Shown one piece after another: positions 55,109 through 64,000 of a stretch of DNA of 64,000 nucleotides. The notes beneath the pieces were generated by a model. The model was not told the origin of the DNA, did not search any database, and saw only the letters and a program-made list of their open reading frames with translations. The stretch lies in contig NZ_JAAEDL010000006.1 in the NCBI RefSeq assembly GCF_018129005.1, forward strand, positions 124,001-188,000, in the 5' to 3' direction. The stretch comes from Neoroseomonas eburnea. Lineage in GTDB: Bacteria > Pseudomonadota > Alphaproteobacteria > Acetobacterales > Acetobacteraceae. Position numbers and translations under genes: made by a program. Every line of letters starts with the position of its first letter. The first letter of the stretch is position 1.

Positions 55109-55771
55109 ATGGCCGAGTGGAAGCCGCCCGCGGGCACCGGCCCGCGATGGATCCTGGCCTGCGTGGCCGGGCTCGCCGTGGGGCTTCCGCTCGCCACGCT
55201 GTGGGGGGTGACGCTCCGGCCGGACATGCTGCCGGGGACAAGCCGCGTCGGCCTGCTGATCATGGCGTTGCGCGCGCTGTCCGGCGCGATCCTGGGCGGT
55301 TGCCTCGGTCTGGCGCAGGCCTGGGCGCTGAGGCGGGTCCATCCGGACCTGCCGCCGTTGCGCTGGATCGGCGCGACGGCGGCGGCCGGCTATCTTGCCG
55401 CACTGATCGGCATGTCGGTCTACGGCGTGCTGATCGCGCGCTTCGACGGCTTCCAGACCTCCGTCTTCCTGGTGGCGGCACCGTTGGCAACGGGCCTGCT
55501 CGGCGGGCTCATTCACGGCCTTGCGCAGGGCCTCGTGCTCGACGGTGTGGTGCGGCGGTGGGTGCCCTGGGTGTGGTTGAACGTCCTCGGCTGGGTGCTG
55601 GCCGCAGGGATCTCCGGCCTGCGCTCGGTGCTCGGTCTGGCCGGGACGGAGCCGCTCGCCCTGGTCGGGGGCTCCGTGATCGTTGGCGCGCTGGAGGGGC
55701 TGGCGATCGGCCTGGTGACGGCCGGCGCCATCCGCCTCATGCCGGCGGGCCGCCCGGCCGAAGCGGCATGA
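55109..55771 (+). CDS. Hypothetical membrane protein, 220 residues
   Basis: A polytopic inner-membrane protein with about five to six hydrophobic segments, beginning three bases after hyuA. Segments include WILACVAGLAVGLPLATLWG, GAILGGCLGLAQAWALRRV, WIGATAAAGYLAALIGMSVYG, LVAAPLATGLLGGLIHGLAQ, WVWLNVLGWVLAAGIS and ALVGGSVIVGALEGLAIGLV. Repeated G-rich helix ends and the spaced LGLAQ/HGLAQG motifs suggest an internal duplication. I do not recognise a named family. Co-translation with hyuA is likely but a shared function is not evident. Confidence 0.72.
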   Translation: MAEWKPPAGTGPRWILACVAGLAVGLPLATLWGVTLRPDMLPGTSRVGLLIMALRALSGAILGGCLGLAQAWALRRVHPDLPPLRWIGATAAAGYLAALIGMSVYGVLIARFDGFQTSVFLVAAPLATGLLGGLIHGLAQGLVLDGVVRRWVPWVWLNVLGWVLAAGISGLRSVLGLAGTEPLALVGGSVIVGALEGLAIGLVTAGAIRLMPAGRPAEAA

Positions 55772-55866
55772 GGATCCCCGTTTCGCGGGCGGCCGCCGCA
55801 CCGCCCCTGCGCACGATGGCTCCGCGCCTCGCCGCCGACGGATCGGCGACGGGGCGCGGCGGCATC

Positions 55867-56017
55867 ATACCAGCGGCACGAGCTCCTGACTCGTGCCGAG
55901 GCCGCGAATGCGGCCCGCCGGTGGTTCGGCGAAGCCAAGCAAACCGGAGGTTTGCGCCCGGCGTCCGAGGGCAGGAAAGGGCGGCTACCAGCGGTCGCGA
56001 ATAGCGGCCGTTGGTAT
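55867..56017 (+). repeat. Repeat family C, copy 2 (151 bp)
   Basis: The same length as copy 1. Terminal inverted repeats are ATACCAGCGGC and, reversed, ATACCAACGGC. Internal hairpins are conserved: GGCACGAG/CTCGTGCC near the left, and ACCAGCGGTCGC/GCGGCCGTTGGT near the right. It is flanked by GGCGGCAT and ATGCCGCC, so it interrupts a palindrome. Its last base is part of the stop codon of the HD-domain gene. Confidence 0.82.
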
Positions 56018-56670
56018 CATGCCGCCACGGACAGCGCCGCCAGCTCCGCCTTGAGATTGGCGCGCGCCTCGGCCTCGTAGATGGCGGACAGCCGCGTCCG
56101 GAACAGTCGCTCCGCCGCCGCGAAGCGTGCCAGCACCTGCCTGCGGCCGGCGCGCCACGCGGTCTCGCTCACCGCCGCGTATTCCCGCCGCAGCAGCGCG
56201 GTATTGCGCGCGAAGACCTCCGGCGCCTCGGCGAGCGGCGTCAGATCGAGGTCGAGCAGCCGGAGAACGCGGCAGTCGCTGCCCGCGTAGGCCAGGTGGT
56301 CGGCGGTGGCGCGGATCGCCTCCTGCACCCAGCCGGTGTCGCCCGGCACCAGCGCGGCGAGCAGGGCGGCGGAGCGTGCCTCGTTGTCCTTCGCCAGCGG
56401 ATCGTAGACCGCGTCATGGAACAGGATGGCGAGCGCCATGTCCCGATCGCCGGGATCGCCGCCATGCATCAGGTGGCGCAGCCAGAGCAGCCCGACATGC
56501 GACGCATCGTGGTAGGCGCGGTGCGGTTCCTCGTAGCGCCGCCGCAGCTCCGTCGCGGCAGCGGCAGGCAGATCCGCGCGGGCGAGCAGCGCGCCGAAGC
56601 CGGCGCGGCCCTGCTCGCGGTCGAAGGCGAGGGCGCGGGCCGCTTCCGCCTGTCCGGTGCAGCCGGTCAT
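56017..56670 (-). CDS. HD-domain protein, predicted metal-dependent phosphohydrolase
   Basis: A 217-residue protein with an HD-superfamily pattern: ELRRRYEEPHRAYHDASHVGLLWLRHL, then MALAILFHDAVYDPLAKDNEARSAALL, and VQEAIRATADHL. The paired histidines, HD in FHDAVYD and the D of the final helix are the metal ligands. It resembles the small COG4339-like family of predicted hydrolases whose substrate is unknown. The stop codon overlaps the edge of repeat C copy 2. The next gene upstream is four bases away on the same strand. Confidence 0.82.
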   Translation of the reverse strand: MTGCTGQAEAARALAFDREQGRAGFGALLARADLPAAAATELRRRYEEPHRAYHDASHVGLLWLRHLMHGGDPGDRDMALAILFHDAVYDPLAKDNEARSAALLAALVPGDTGWVQEAIRATADHLAYAGSDCRVLRLLDLDLTPLAEAPEVFARNTALLRREYAAVSETAWRAGRRQVLARFAAAERLFRTRLSAIYEAEARANLKAELAALSVAA

Positions 56671-56674
56671 GGTG

Positions 56675-57067
56675 CTACCCCGCCCGCCGGAATTCGGTGC
56701 GCCCGCCCGTATCCTCGAGCAGCAGCCGGTCCTCGCCCTGCAGGATGTAGCGATAGGTTTCGCCGCGCGGCATGCGGATGTCCGTGCAGCCGATCAGGCC
56801 GCAGGCGCGGCGCGGAGCCCAGTCCTCGATGGTCAGGCGCAGCCAGGGGCCGGAACCGGCCAGGGTCCAGTGGCCGGTGATCGTCATGTCCGCACCATGC
56901 GGGCCGCGGTCGCGGCGGGCGAAGGCGCCATCGGCCGAGAGGGTGATCTCGACCGACTGCCCGCCCTGCGACGCGCGCCAGGTGCCGGCAAGCGGGTTTG
57001 CCGCGGCGCCGGCGAGCGGGGCGGCGAGCAGCATCAGCGCGACGGCAAGGCGTCCTGCGGTGGCCAT
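56675..57067 (-). CDS. Secreted hypothetical protein, 130 residues
   Basis: A small exported protein with signal peptide MATAGRLAVALMLLAAPLAG then AAANPLAG. The mature part is a short beta-barrel-like module: GTWRASQGGQSVEITLSADG, MTITGHWTLAGSGPWLRLTI and TYRYILQGEDRLLLEDTGG. Two cysteines (RACGLIGCTD) could form a disulfide. It looks like a lipocalin-type or periplasmic beta protein, but I cannot name a family. It is four bases upstream of the HD-domain gene and likely co-transcribed. Confidence 0.65.
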   Translation of the reverse strand: MATAGRLAVALMLLAAPLAGAAANPLAGTWRASQGGQSVEITLSADGAFARRDRGPHGADMTITGHWTLAGSGPWLRLTIEDWAPRRACGLIGCTDIRMPRGETYRYILQGEDRLLLEDTGGRTEFRRAG

Positions 57068-57138
57068 GGCATCCTCCGTTGTCGGAAGGCCTACGGCCGG
57101 AAGGTGCCTCCGGATGCGGCACGACGCGCTGAAGTGCT

Positions 57139-57861
57139 TCAGACCATCCCGAAGATGCGGCCGAGTGGGGCGAGCGGCGCGGTGGCGACGTCCGCCGCGC
57201 GCAGAACCGCTGCGACGCCCAGCGCGGCACTGTCCAGCACCGGGATGCCGAGGGCCGCTTCGAGCGGCGCCATGCAGGGCAGGCCGTGCAGGTTGGTGCT
57301 CCAGATCAGCACGGCATCCGGCGTGGCCTCGGCTGTCAGCGCGCGGGCGGCGGCGATGATGTCCTCCGGCGGCACGGCGGCGGCGGAGAGATTGTCCGGG
57401 CAGCCGAGGCCACGCAGGGCCGCGGTGGCAATGCCCTCGGCGGCGAGGCCGGCCATGTGCGCCGCGCCTTCCGTCGCCGTGCCCGGCAGGATCAGGCCGA
57501 CACGGCGTGCGCCGAGGCGCTGCAGCGCCTCGACCGCGAACAGGGAAGTCGTGGTCGCCGGGCAACCGGCCGCGGCCGTGAGCGTCGCCGCAAGGTCACG
57601 GTCCCGCGCCAGGCCGAGCGCCGCCCCGCGGGTCCCGTTCCAGCACAGCGCGGCCATGTCGGCGTGGGCGAGCAGCCGCGCCGCTTCGGTGTAGGAAGCG
57701 GCATCGTAGGCGCCCGGTGGCTGGCCGCTGCCGTCGCGGGCATAGGGGATCCGGGCGAAGCAGGCGTCGATCCCGGGAAGGTGATGCAGGATCGCCAGGG
57801 TGGTGCGCTCCACCACGCGGTTGGAGGAAGGAAGGATGGTGCCGATGGCGATGCGGGTCAT
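57139..57861 (-). CDS. Asp/Glu racemase superfamily protein (maleate isomerase/AMDase-like)
   Basis: A 240-residue protein of the Asp/Glu racemase superfamily. It begins MTRIAIGTILPSSNRVVERT, the typical maleate isomerase/arylmalonate decarboxylase start, and carries a first catalytic cysteine in AALCWNGTRG (about residue 74) and a second in NLHGLPCMAPLEAALGIPVLDSA (near 200), so both catalytic cysteines are present. This favours isomerase or racemase chemistry over the single-cysteine decarboxylases. It diverges from an AraC-type regulator across 85 bp, which may control it. Confidence 0.85.
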   Translation of the reverse strand: MTRIAIGTILPSSNRVVERTTLAILHHLPGIDACFARIPYARDGSGQPPGAYDAASYTEAARLLAHADMAALCWNGTRGAALGLARDRDLAATLTAAAGCPATTTSLFAVEALQRLGARRVGLILPGTATEGAAHMAGLAAEGIATAALRGLGCPDNLSAAAVPPEDIIAAARALTAEATPDAVLIWSTNLHGLPCMAPLEAALGIPVLDSAALGVAAVLRAADVATAPLAPLGRIFGMV

Positions 57862-57946
57862 GCGCCGATCCTGGCGGCCCCCCGCAACTGCGCAAGCGCG
57901 ATCAAGCCGGATCGCGGCATAGCGACACGGCATCGGAGGAGCCGGC

Positions 57947-58807
57947 ATGGCGGCACGCGACAGGACGGGACCGGACTACGCCTCGCGCATCGCGCGCGCG
58001 ATGGCGCTGATCGCCGCACGGCCGGACGATCCGCCGGGGCTGGAGGACCTCGCCGCCGCGGCGGCCTTCTCGCCCTTCCATTTCCACCGGGTCTATCGCG
58101 CCATCACGGGCGAGACCCCGGTCGAGACGGCGGCGCGCGCCAGGCTTCAGGAGGCGGCGATCGCGCTGCTGAAGGGCGGCGAGAAGGTGGCGCTGGTGGC
58201 ACGGCGGGCGGGCTATGGCAGCCAGGCCGCCTTCACCCGCGCCTTCCGGGCGGCCTACGGCATCCCGCCGGCGGCCTATCGCGCCCGTGGCGGGCTCGGC
58301 TTTCCGGTGCGCAGCGATGATGAGGAGGAGAGGGCGATGTTCGAGGTGACGATCCGGGAAACCACGCCTTTGCGCCTGGCGGTGATCCGGCACGAGGGGG
58401 AGTACAAGCGCATAGGCGACGCCTTCGGGCGCCTGCAGGCCTGGGCGGCAGGACGCGGGCTGCTCGGGGCGGGCACGCGCGCCGTGGCGCTCTACCACGA
58501 CGACCCGAGCAGCGTGCCGGCGGCGAAGCTGCGGTCCGACGCCGGGGTGACGGTCGGGCCCGAGGTGAAAGGCGAGGGCGAGGTGCGGGTGCTGGAGGTG
58601 CCGGGCTTCGCGCGCGTCGCGGCGCTGCGCTTCAAGGGACCCTATGCGGAGCTGGAGCGGGCCTATGACTGGCTCTACCGGGCCTGGTTGCCGGGGAGCG
58701 GGGAGGAACCGGCGGATGCGCCGGTGATGGAGGAGTACCTGAACGACTGCAAGGCATTGCCGCCGTCGGAATGGCTGACGGAGATCCTGGTGCCGCTGCG
58801 GGGATGA
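57947..58807 (+). CDS. AraC family regulator with GyrI-like effector domain
   Basis: A 286-residue regulator. Residues about 15-110 form two helix-turn-helix units (LEDLAAAAAFSPFHFHRVYRAITGETP and VALVARRAGYGSQAAFTRAFRAAYGIPPAAYR). After a linker a GyrI-like domain begins near 126 (MFEVTIRETTPLRLAVIRHEGEYKRIGDAFGRLQAW) and runs to the end (DWLYRAWLPGSGEEPADAPVMEEYLND). The order HTH then GyrI is that of Rob- and SbmC-related regulators, which bind small hydrophobic effectors. It diverges from the Asp/Glu racemase-like gene, a natural target. Confidence 0.92.
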   Translation: MAARDRTGPDYASRIARAMALIAARPDDPPGLEDLAAAAAFSPFHFHRVYRAITGETPVETAARARLQEAAIALLKGGEKVALVARRAGYGSQAAFTRAFRAAYGIPPAAYRARGGLGFPVRSDDEEERAMFEVTIRETTPLRLAVIRHEGEYKRIGDAFGRLQAWAAGRGLLGAGTRAVALYHDDPSSVPAAKLRSDAGVTVGPEVKGEGEVRVLEVPGFARVAALRFKGPYAELERAYDWLYRAWLPGSGEEPADAPVMEEYLNDCKALPPSEWLTEILVPLRG

Positions 58808-58858
58808 GGGGGCGTGGAGGGGCGCCGCTCCGCAGGCGCGAAGATTGTCGGTGAGGGG

Positions 58859-59082
58859 CGGAGGGGCCTTGCCCCTCCGTACCACCCCACCAAAGGCCGA
58901 AGGGCCTTTGGGAACCGTCACTTGACGCCGGGTGCGGCAGGTATCCCGGCACGGCAGCGTCGCGCGCGAAAGCGGATTTCGGCACCGTTCCCGACCGCAA
59001 CGCGTGGTGCCAGGTCACGGTTTCCAAAGGCCCTTCGGCCTTTGGCGGGGTGAGGTCCGGAGAGGGGCGGCGCCCCTCTCCG
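58859..59082. repeat. Repeat family A, copy 3
   Basis: Both halves are well kept. Left: GGAGGGGC/GCCCCTCC at 58859-58877 and CAAAGGCC/GGCCTTTG arms within 58889-58910. Right: the same arms within 59023-59044 and a 12-bp stem (CCGGAGAGGGGC, loop GGC) at 59056-59082. It lies between two converging genes, so each half could end one transcript. Confidence 0.85.
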
Positions 59083-59089
59083 GCATGCC

Positions 59090-59281
59090 TCACTTGCGCT
59101 GCGCCCCGAGATCCGCCTCCAGTTCCCGGATGCGTGCCTGCAGCGTCGTGCGCATCGACGCCGCCGCGTGCGGCTTCAGCCCGGCGAGGGTTTCCTTCAG
59201 CTCGCGGAGCAGCTTCTCCTTTTCCGTGCGGCTGCGCTGGATCGGGCGCGCGTCGGAAAACTGGCCTTCACGGCTGCGCAT
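59090..59281 (-). CDS. Small coiled-coil protein, 63 residues
   Basis: A short, highly charged protein. It starts at ATG 59281 (MRSREGQFSDARPIQRSRTE) and continues with KEKLLRELKETLAGLKPHAA and RTTLQARIRELEADLGAQRK, two heptad-like helices. No known family is recognised. AGGAGGACAACC upstream of the ATG is a strong ribosome-binding site, which supports its being real. The stop lies 8 bp from repeat A copy 3. Confidence 0.6.
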   Translation of the reverse strand: MRSREGQFSDARPIQRSRTEKEKLLRELKETLAGLKPHAAASMRTTLQARIRELEADLGAQRK

Positions 59282-59434
59282 GGTTGTCCTCCTGCGTGTG
59301 ACTGTGGCGCGGCACGCGCGGCGCGTGCCGGTGGAAACGCGAAGGCCGGTCACGTCGCAACGACATGACGCGGCCTCCGCGCTCGGCGCCGCGGGATCGC
59401 CCGCGACGCCCGGATGAACGGTGTGTGCCGCCCG

Positions 59435-59461
59435 GTGGACCGGGGGCACGCCCCCGTCCAC
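59435..59461 (-). terminator. Hairpin after odhB
   Basis: GTGGACCGGGGG and CCCCCGTCCAC pair with one bulge around CACG, 16 bp beyond the odhB stop. It lacks a T-tract. It is the likely end of the sucD-odhA-odhB message. Confidence 0.5.
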
Positions 59462-59476
59462 GAGGCGGATGGCGGC

Positions 59477-60700
59477 TCAGATGTCGAGCATCAGCCGGCG
59501 GGGATCCTCGATGCTCTCCTTCACGCGCACGAGGAAGGAGACGGCTTCCTTACCGTCCACGATGCGGTGGTCGTAGGACAGCGCGATGTACATCATCGGC
59601 CGGACCTCGATCTTGCCGCCGACCACCATCGGGCGTTCCTGGATCTTGTGCATGCCGAGGATGCCCGACTGCGGCGGATTCAGGATCGGCGTGGACATCA
59701 GCGAGCCGTAGATGCCGCCATTGGTGATGGTGAAGGAGCCGCCGGCGAGTTCATCGAGCTTCAGCGCGCCGTCGCGGGCCTTCTTGCCGAAGGCGCCGAT
59801 GGTCTTCTCGATCTCGGCGAAGGAGAGGGTATCGGCGTTGCGCACCACCGGCACGACCAGGCCCGACGGTCCGCCCACCGCGATGCCCATGTGCACGAAG
59901 TTCTTGTAGACGATCTCGTCGCCGTCGATCTCCGCGTTGACGGCCGGGAATTCCTTCAGCGCGGCGACGCAGGCCTTCACGAAGAAAGACATGAAGCCGA
60001 GCTTCACGCCGTGCTTCTTCTCGAAGACGTCCTTGTACTCGGTGCGCAGCGCCATCGCCGCGCCCATGTCCACCTCGTTGAAGGTGGTGAGCATGGCGGC
60101 GGTGTTCTGCGCCTCCTTCAGGCGGCGGGCGATGGTGGCGCGCAGCCGCGTCATCTTCACGCGCTCCTCGCCGGCCTCGAGCGCGCGCGCGGCCTTCGGC
60201 GCGGCGGCGGCCGGCGCGGCGGCGGGGCGGGCGAGGAAGTCGATCACGTCGCCCTTGGTGATGCGCCCGTCCTTGCCGGTGCCGGCGCCGATGGCGGCAG
60301 CCGACGCACCGCTCTCGGCCATCAGCTTCGCCGCGGCGGGCAGCGGCGCATGGGCGCCGGGCACGGCGACGGGGCCGGTCACGGCGCGCGGCGTCTCGAC
60401 ATGCGGCGTGGCGGGCGCCGGGGCAACCGGCTGCGGCGCCGGGGCCGGCTTCGCGGCGGCCGCGGCGCCGGCGGCGATGGAGCCGAGCACGGCACCGGGC
60501 GCCACCTCGGCGCCCTCGGCAGCGGCGATCGCCTCCAGCACGCCGGCGGAAGGCGCGTTGACCTCCACAGTCACCTTGTCGGTCTCGAGCTCCACCAGCG
60601 GCTCGTCGGCCGCGACGGCCTCGCCGGCCTTCTTGAGCCAGCGGGCGACGGTGGCGGAGGAAACGCTCTCGCCGAGGGTGGGAACCAGGATGTCGGTCAT
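59477..60700 (-). CDS. odhB: Dihydrolipoamide succinyltransferase, E2 of 2-oxoglutarate dehydrogenase
   Basis: A 407-residue E2 enzyme. The lipoyl domain carries the lipoylated lysine (K42) in [13 protein letters not shown]; an alanine/proline-rich linker follows, then the E3-binding motif [34 protein letters not shown] written in part as [16 protein letters not shown]. The catalytic domain ends with the active-site histidine and aspartate in [18 protein letters not shown]. One lipoyl domain is standard. It is 31 bp downstream of odhA. Confidence 0.96.
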   Translation of the reverse strand: MTDILVPTLGESVSSATVARWLKKAGEAVAADEPLVELETDKVTVEVNAPSAGVLEAIAAAEGAEVAPGAVLGSIAAGAAAAAKPAPAPQPVAPAPATPHVETPRAVTGPVAVPGAHAPLPAAAKLMAESGASAAAIGAGTGKDGRITKGDVIDFLARPAAAPAAAAPKAARALEAGEERVKMTRLRATIARRLKEAQNTAAMLTTFNEVDMGAAMALRTEYKDVFEKKHGVKLGFMSFFVKACVAALKEFPAVNAEIDGDEIVYKNFVHMGIAVGGPSGLVVPVVRNADTLSFAEIEKTIGAFGKKARDGALKLDELAGGSFTITNGGIYGSLMSTPILNPPQSGILGMHKIQERPMVVGGKIEVRPMMYIALSYDHRIVDGKEAVSFLVRVKESIEDPRRLMLDI

Positions 60701-60731
60701 GTCTGCCGTCCGTTGTCTGCCCGGCGCGCCG

Positions 60732-63596
60732 TCACAGCCCGAGGGCCGCGCGCACCAGGGCTTCCTGCTGCTGCTGGTGGATCCTGGCGAGGCCCGTGGC
60801 CGGGCTCGCCGCTTCTTCGCGGCCCACGTAGTCGGGCCGCTTCGCCTTGATGTCGAGAGCCTTCAGCACCTTCTCGATGCGCCGGTCCATGAAGGTCCAG
60901 GCGCCCATGTTCTCGGGTTCCTCCTGGCACCACACCACGTCGGCGTTCTTGTAGGGCGCCAGCGCCTTGGCCAGGCTGTTGGCCGGGAAGGGGTACATCT
61001 GCTCGACGCGCACGATGGCGACGTCGTCGATGCCCTTGTCGCGGCGTTCCTGCAGCAGGTCGTAGTAGACCTTGCCGGTGCACAGCACGACGCGCTTCAC
61101 CTTCTCCTCCGGCGCGATCGCGTCGATCTCGGGGATCACGTAGCGGAAGGCGCTGCCGGGGCCGAAATCGGCCAGGCTGCTGACCGCGAGCTTGTGCCGC
61201 AGCAGCGACTTCGGCGTCATCAGCACCATCGGCTTGCGGTAGTTCGCCTTGATCTGGCGGCGCAGCGCATGGAAGTAGTTGGCCGGCGTCGTGAAGTTGC
61301 AGACCCGCATGTTGCGCTCGGCGCAGAGCTGCAGGTAGCGCTCGAGCCGGGCGGAGGAATGCTCCGGCCCCTGGCCCTCGTAGCCGTGCGGCAGCAGCAT
61401 CACCAGGCCCGACATGCGCAGCCACTTGGTCTCACCCGAGGCGATGAACTGGTCGATGATGACCTGCGCGCCGTTCGCGAAGTCGCCGAACTGGGCTTCC
61501 CACAGCACCAGCGTATGAGGGTCCGCGAGCGAATAGCCGTAGTCGTAGCCGAGCACGCCGAATTCGGCGAGCAGCGAGTTGAACGCCTCGAACTTCGGCT
61601 GGCCCTCGCGGATGTTGTTCAGTGGCACGTATTCGGCCTGGGTGACCTGGTCGATCAGGTAGGCGTGGCGGTGGCTGAAGGTGCCGCGCTGCACGTCCTC
61701 GCCCGACAGGCGGACGCGATGGCCTTCGAGCAGCAGCGTGCCGAAGGCCAGCGCCTCGCCGGTCGCCCAGTCGATGCCTTCGCCGGAGTCGATGGACTGC
61801 TTCTTGGCCTCGAGCTGGCGGGCGATCTTGGGGTTCACGCCGAAGCCCTCGGGCACGCGGGCGAGGGCGTTGCCGACCTCGCGCAGCGTATCGAGCGCGA
61901 CGGCGGTCTCGTGGAGCTTCTCCACTTCCTCGCCCGCGGTGGCGGTCTTGAGGCCGGTCCAGTGGCCTTCCAGCCAGTCGGCCTTGTTCGGCTTGAAGGA
62001 CTGGGCGGCCTGGTAGGCGTCCTCGAGCTGCGCGTTGAAGGCGTCGAGCATCGCCTTCGATGCCTCCGCCGTGAGGCTGCCCTCCCGCGCGAGCTTCTCC
62101 GCATAGAGCGTGCGCGTGGTGCGCATCTCCTTGATGCGGTTGTACATGATCGGCTGGGTGAAGGCCGGCTCGTCGCCTTCGTTGTGGCCGTGGCGGCGGT
62201 AGCAGACGATGTCGAGCACGATGTCGGCGCCGAACTGCATGCGATATTCCGCCGCCATCCTGGCGCAGAATACGACGGCCTCGGGGTCGTCGCCGTTCAC
62301 GTGCAGGATCGGCGCCTGGATGCTCTTCGCCACGTCAGTGCAGTAGAGGCCCGAATAGGCATGCACCGGCACGGTGGTGAAGCCGATCTGGTTGTTGGTG
62401 ATGATGTGGATGGTGCCGCCGGTGCGGTAGCCGATGAGCTGGCTCATCGCCAGCGTCTCATAGACCACGCCCTGGCCGGCGAAGGCGGCATCGCCATGCA
62501 GCAGGATGCCCATGACCGAGCGGCGCGACTTGGTGTCGCCCGCCATGTCCTGGCGCGCGCGCACCTTGCCGGCGACCACCGGGTTGACCGCTTCCAGGTG
62601 CGAAGGGTTGGGCTGCAGGGAGAGGTGGACCATCCGCCCGGCGATCTCGACATCGACCGAGGTGCCGAGGTGATACTTCACGTCGCCCGAGCCCTGCACG
62701 TCGTCGGGGTTCGCGCCGACGCCCTTGAACTCGGAGAAGACCTGCACGAAGGGCTTCTTGACGACGTTCACCAGCACGTTCAGCCGGCCGCGATGGGCCA
62801 TGCCGATCGCGATCTCCTGCACACCGCCCTTCGCCGCCGTCTCGATGACGGCTTCCAGCGCCGGGATGGTCGATTCGCCGCCCTCCAGGCCGAAGCGCTT
62901 GGTGCCGACATACTTGCGCGCGCAGAAGGATTCGAAGCCTTCGGCCTCGGTGAGCTCCTGCAGGATCTGCTTCTTCGCCGCGGGGTCGAAGGCGCCGAGC
63001 CAGGGCGCGCCTTCGATGCGGCGCTGGATCCAGGCCTTCTGCTCCGGATCCTGGATGTGCATGAACTCGACGCCGATCGACCCGCAGTAGGATGCGCGGC
63101 AGATCGCGATGATCTCGCGCAGAGTCGCCGTTTCCTTCCCGAGCACCATGTCGAGGAAGATCGGCCGGTCGAGGTCGGCGTCGGTGAATCCGTAGGTCTT
63201 GGGATCGAGCTCCGGGTGCGGCTTGGGCTTGGTCAGGCCGAGCGGGTCGAGCTGTGCCTCCAGGTGCCCGCGCACGCGGTAGGAGCGGATGAGCATCAGC
63301 GCGCGCAGGCTGTCGAGCACGGCGCGACGCGTCGCTTCCGGGTCGGCCGCTGCGGCGCCCTTGGCGGGGGCCGGCTTCTCGGGCTCCGGGCCGAAGGCGC
63401 CGCGGACCCGAGGGGCCCAGGAAGCGCCGGTCGCGTCGGTCAGCACGGCGCGCGCTTCGTCGTTCAGCGCGGCGAAGAGCTCGGCCATGGAGGGATCGAC
63501 GCTGTCGGGCTTCTCTGCCCAGCGGGCGTAGAGGTCCGCGAGATACGCGGCATTCGCGCCGGTCATCGCGGTTGCGAGGACGTCAACTCCGGCCAT
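60732..63596 (-). CDS. odhA: 2-oxoglutarate dehydrogenase E1 component
   Basis: A 954-residue thiamine-diphosphate enzyme, E1 of the 2-oxoglutarate dehydrogenase complex. The N-terminal E2-interacting start is [20 protein letters not shown]. Thiamine diphosphate binding shows as [10 protein letters not shown] through [11 protein letters not shown] (GD to N spacing). Also present are [20 protein letters not shown]-like HRHAYLIDQ and [19 protein letters not shown]. It oxidatively decarboxylates 2-oxoglutarate and passes succinyl to OdhB. Its start is 157 bp from the sucD stop in the same direction, so the cycle genes likely form one operon. Confidence 0.96.
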   Translation of the reverse strand: MAGVDVLATAMTGANAAYLADLYARWAEKPDSVDPSMAELFAALNDEARAVLTDATGASWAPRVRGAFGPEPEKPAPAKGAAAADPEATRRAVLDSLRALMLIRSYRVRGHLEAQLDPLGLTKPKPHPELDPKTYGFTDADLDRPIFLDMVLGKETATLREIIAICRASYCGSIGVEFMHIQDPEQKAWIQRRIEGAPWLGAFDPAAKKQILQELTEAEGFESFCARKYVGTKRFGLEGGESTIPALEAVIETAAKGGVQEIAIGMAHRGRLNVLVNVVKKPFVQVFSEFKGVGANPDDVQGSGDVKYHLGTSVDVEIAGRMVHLSLQPNPSHLEAVNPVVAGKVRARQDMAGDTKSRRSVMGILLHGDAAFAGQGVVYETLAMSQLIGYRTGGTIHIITNNQIGFTTVPVHAYSGLYCTDVAKSIQAPILHVNGDDPEAVVFCARMAAEYRMQFGADIVLDIVCYRRHGHNEGDEPAFTQPIMYNRIKEMRTTRTLYAEKLAREGSLTAEASKAMLDAFNAQLEDAYQAAQSFKPNKADWLEGHWTGLKTATAGEEVEKLHETAVALDTLREVGNALARVPEGFGVNPKIARQLEAKKQSIDSGEGIDWATGEALAFGTLLLEGHRVRLSGEDVQRGTFSHRHAYLIDQVTQAEYVPLNNIREGQPKFEAFNSLLAEFGVLGYDYGYSLADPHTLVLWEAQFGDFANGAQVIIDQFIASGETKWLRMSGLVMLLPHGYEGQGPEHSSARLERYLQLCAERNMRVCNFTTPANYFHALRRQIKANYRKPMVLMTPKSLLRHKLAVSSLADFGPGSAFRYVIPEIDAIAPEEKVKRVVLCTGKVYYDLLQERRDKGIDDVAIVRVEQMYPFPANSLAKALAPYKNADVVWCQEEPENMGAWTFMDRRIEKVLKALDIKAKRPDYVGREEAASPATGLARIHQQQQEALVRAALGL

Positions 63597-63752
63597 CGGT
63601 TCTCTCCGTGCCGGCGGGCGGCGCCGCCGGGGGTCACGTTCGGTTGCTACTTGCTGCGGGTCGCCGCCGCCCCTGCCTCAAGGGTGCGGCGGCGCCGCTT
63701 AACATAGGGCGCATGGCCCATTTGTGGCAGGGTTTTCACCCTGCAAGGCTGC

Positions 63753-64000
63753 TCAGCCCTTGAGGGCCTTCACCATGGTCGAACCCAGCGCCGCCGGGCT
63801 GTCCGCGACATGGATGCCGGCCGCGGCCATGGCCTCCATCTTGGCTGCCGCCGTGTCCTTGCCGCCCGAGATCACCGCGCCGGCATGGCCCATGCGGCGG
63901 CCCGGAGGGGCGGTCGCGCCGGCGATGAAACCCACCACCGGCTTGTTCGGCTTGCCCGGGCCGAAATTCTCGGCCTTCAGGTATTCGGCCGCGAGGATCT
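63753..64000 (-). CDS. sucD: Succinyl-CoA synthetase alpha subunit (partial, 5' end outside window)
   Basis: The last 82 codons of sucD. The fragment reads [20 protein letters not shown] then [24 protein letters not shown]; the histidine in GHAG is the one phosphorylated during catalysis. The C-terminus [20 protein letters not shown] closes the fold. A small hairpin (GCAGGGT/ACCCTGC, 63729-63746) follows the stop without a T-tract, so read-through into odhA is plausible. Confidence 0.95.
   Translation of the reverse strand, partial: ILAAEYLKAENFGPGKPNKPVVGFIAGATAPPGRRMGHAGAVISGGKDTAAAKMEAMAAAGIHVADSPAALGSTMVKALKG

Noticed and set aside
59937..63707. A 1256-codon open frame on the plus strand
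   Set aside because: It is antisense to odhA and odhB, has low-complexity His/Arg/Gly-rich translation and no family resemblance. Such frames are common on the opposite strand of very GC-rich genes.

Overview
This is a very GC-rich, gene-dense stretch of chromosome. Protein content points to an alphaproteobacterium of the Acetobacteraceae, probably Roseomonas-like: sucD-odhA-odhB order at the right edge, three orphan Bug/TctC-type binding proteins, an argD-argF pair next to hslO, and CTAG-bordered palindromic repeats of the kind scattered through alphaproteobacterial chromosomes. The genus assignment is inference. No tRNA, rRNA, CRISPR array, integrase or intact insertion sequence was seen.

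Left third (1-19.1 kb), an iron/siderophore island. After a partial cytochrome b561 come a serine-coded C-A-T-TE synthetase (EntF-like), a free-standing aryl carrier protein and a 2,3-dihydroxybenzoate-AMP ligase (EntE-like), read as one operon behind a strong Fur-box candidate (6317-6331). Upstream lie an MFS transporter, a Bug-type binding protein and an M20 amidohydrolase in a second overlapping operon, divergent from an FMN-dependent hydroxy-acid oxidase. Next are a TonB-dependent receptor with its own Fur-box candidate and a PiuC-type dioxygenase. A tightly overlapping operon follows: trilactone esterase, unknown 77-residue protein, binding protein, permease and ATPase. Together these can activate an aryl acid, join it to serine, export the product, import its ferric form and hydrolyse it. 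The genes that make 2,3-dihydroxybenzoate and an MbtH partner are not in the window.

Middle (19.6-38.6 kb): housekeeping and envelope genes. These are apaG, folE, ridA, a lipoprotein, hslO, argF-argD, a GlcG/HbpS-like protein, an Excalibur protein, an anchored hypothetical, recX-azlC-azlD, then pbpC with an alpha-2-macroglobulin and an LprI-domain secreted protein.

Right part (38.7-59.3 kb): accessory catabolism and transport. There is a divergent module of two Bug proteins, an M20 amidase, a class III CoA-transferase and a quinone-oxidoreductase-like MDR protein; a DHA2-type MFS pump; a complete livFGMHK transporter; an SMP-30 lactonase; the two-subunit hydantoinase hyuB-hyuA; and small regulators and hypotheticals. 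The window closes with odhB, odhA and the 3' end of sucD (2-oxoglutarate dehydrogenase and succinyl-CoA synthetase).

Two features run throughout. Operon genes very often overlap by ATGA or GTGA. Intergenic gaps are filled by four families of palindromic elements: A (three copies, 164-230 bp, paired double hairpins), B (108 bp, five copies, CTAG ends that often supply the stop codon of the adjoining gene), C (151 bp, two copies, one nested inside a B copy) and D (one paired copy, with a related single hairpin elsewhere).
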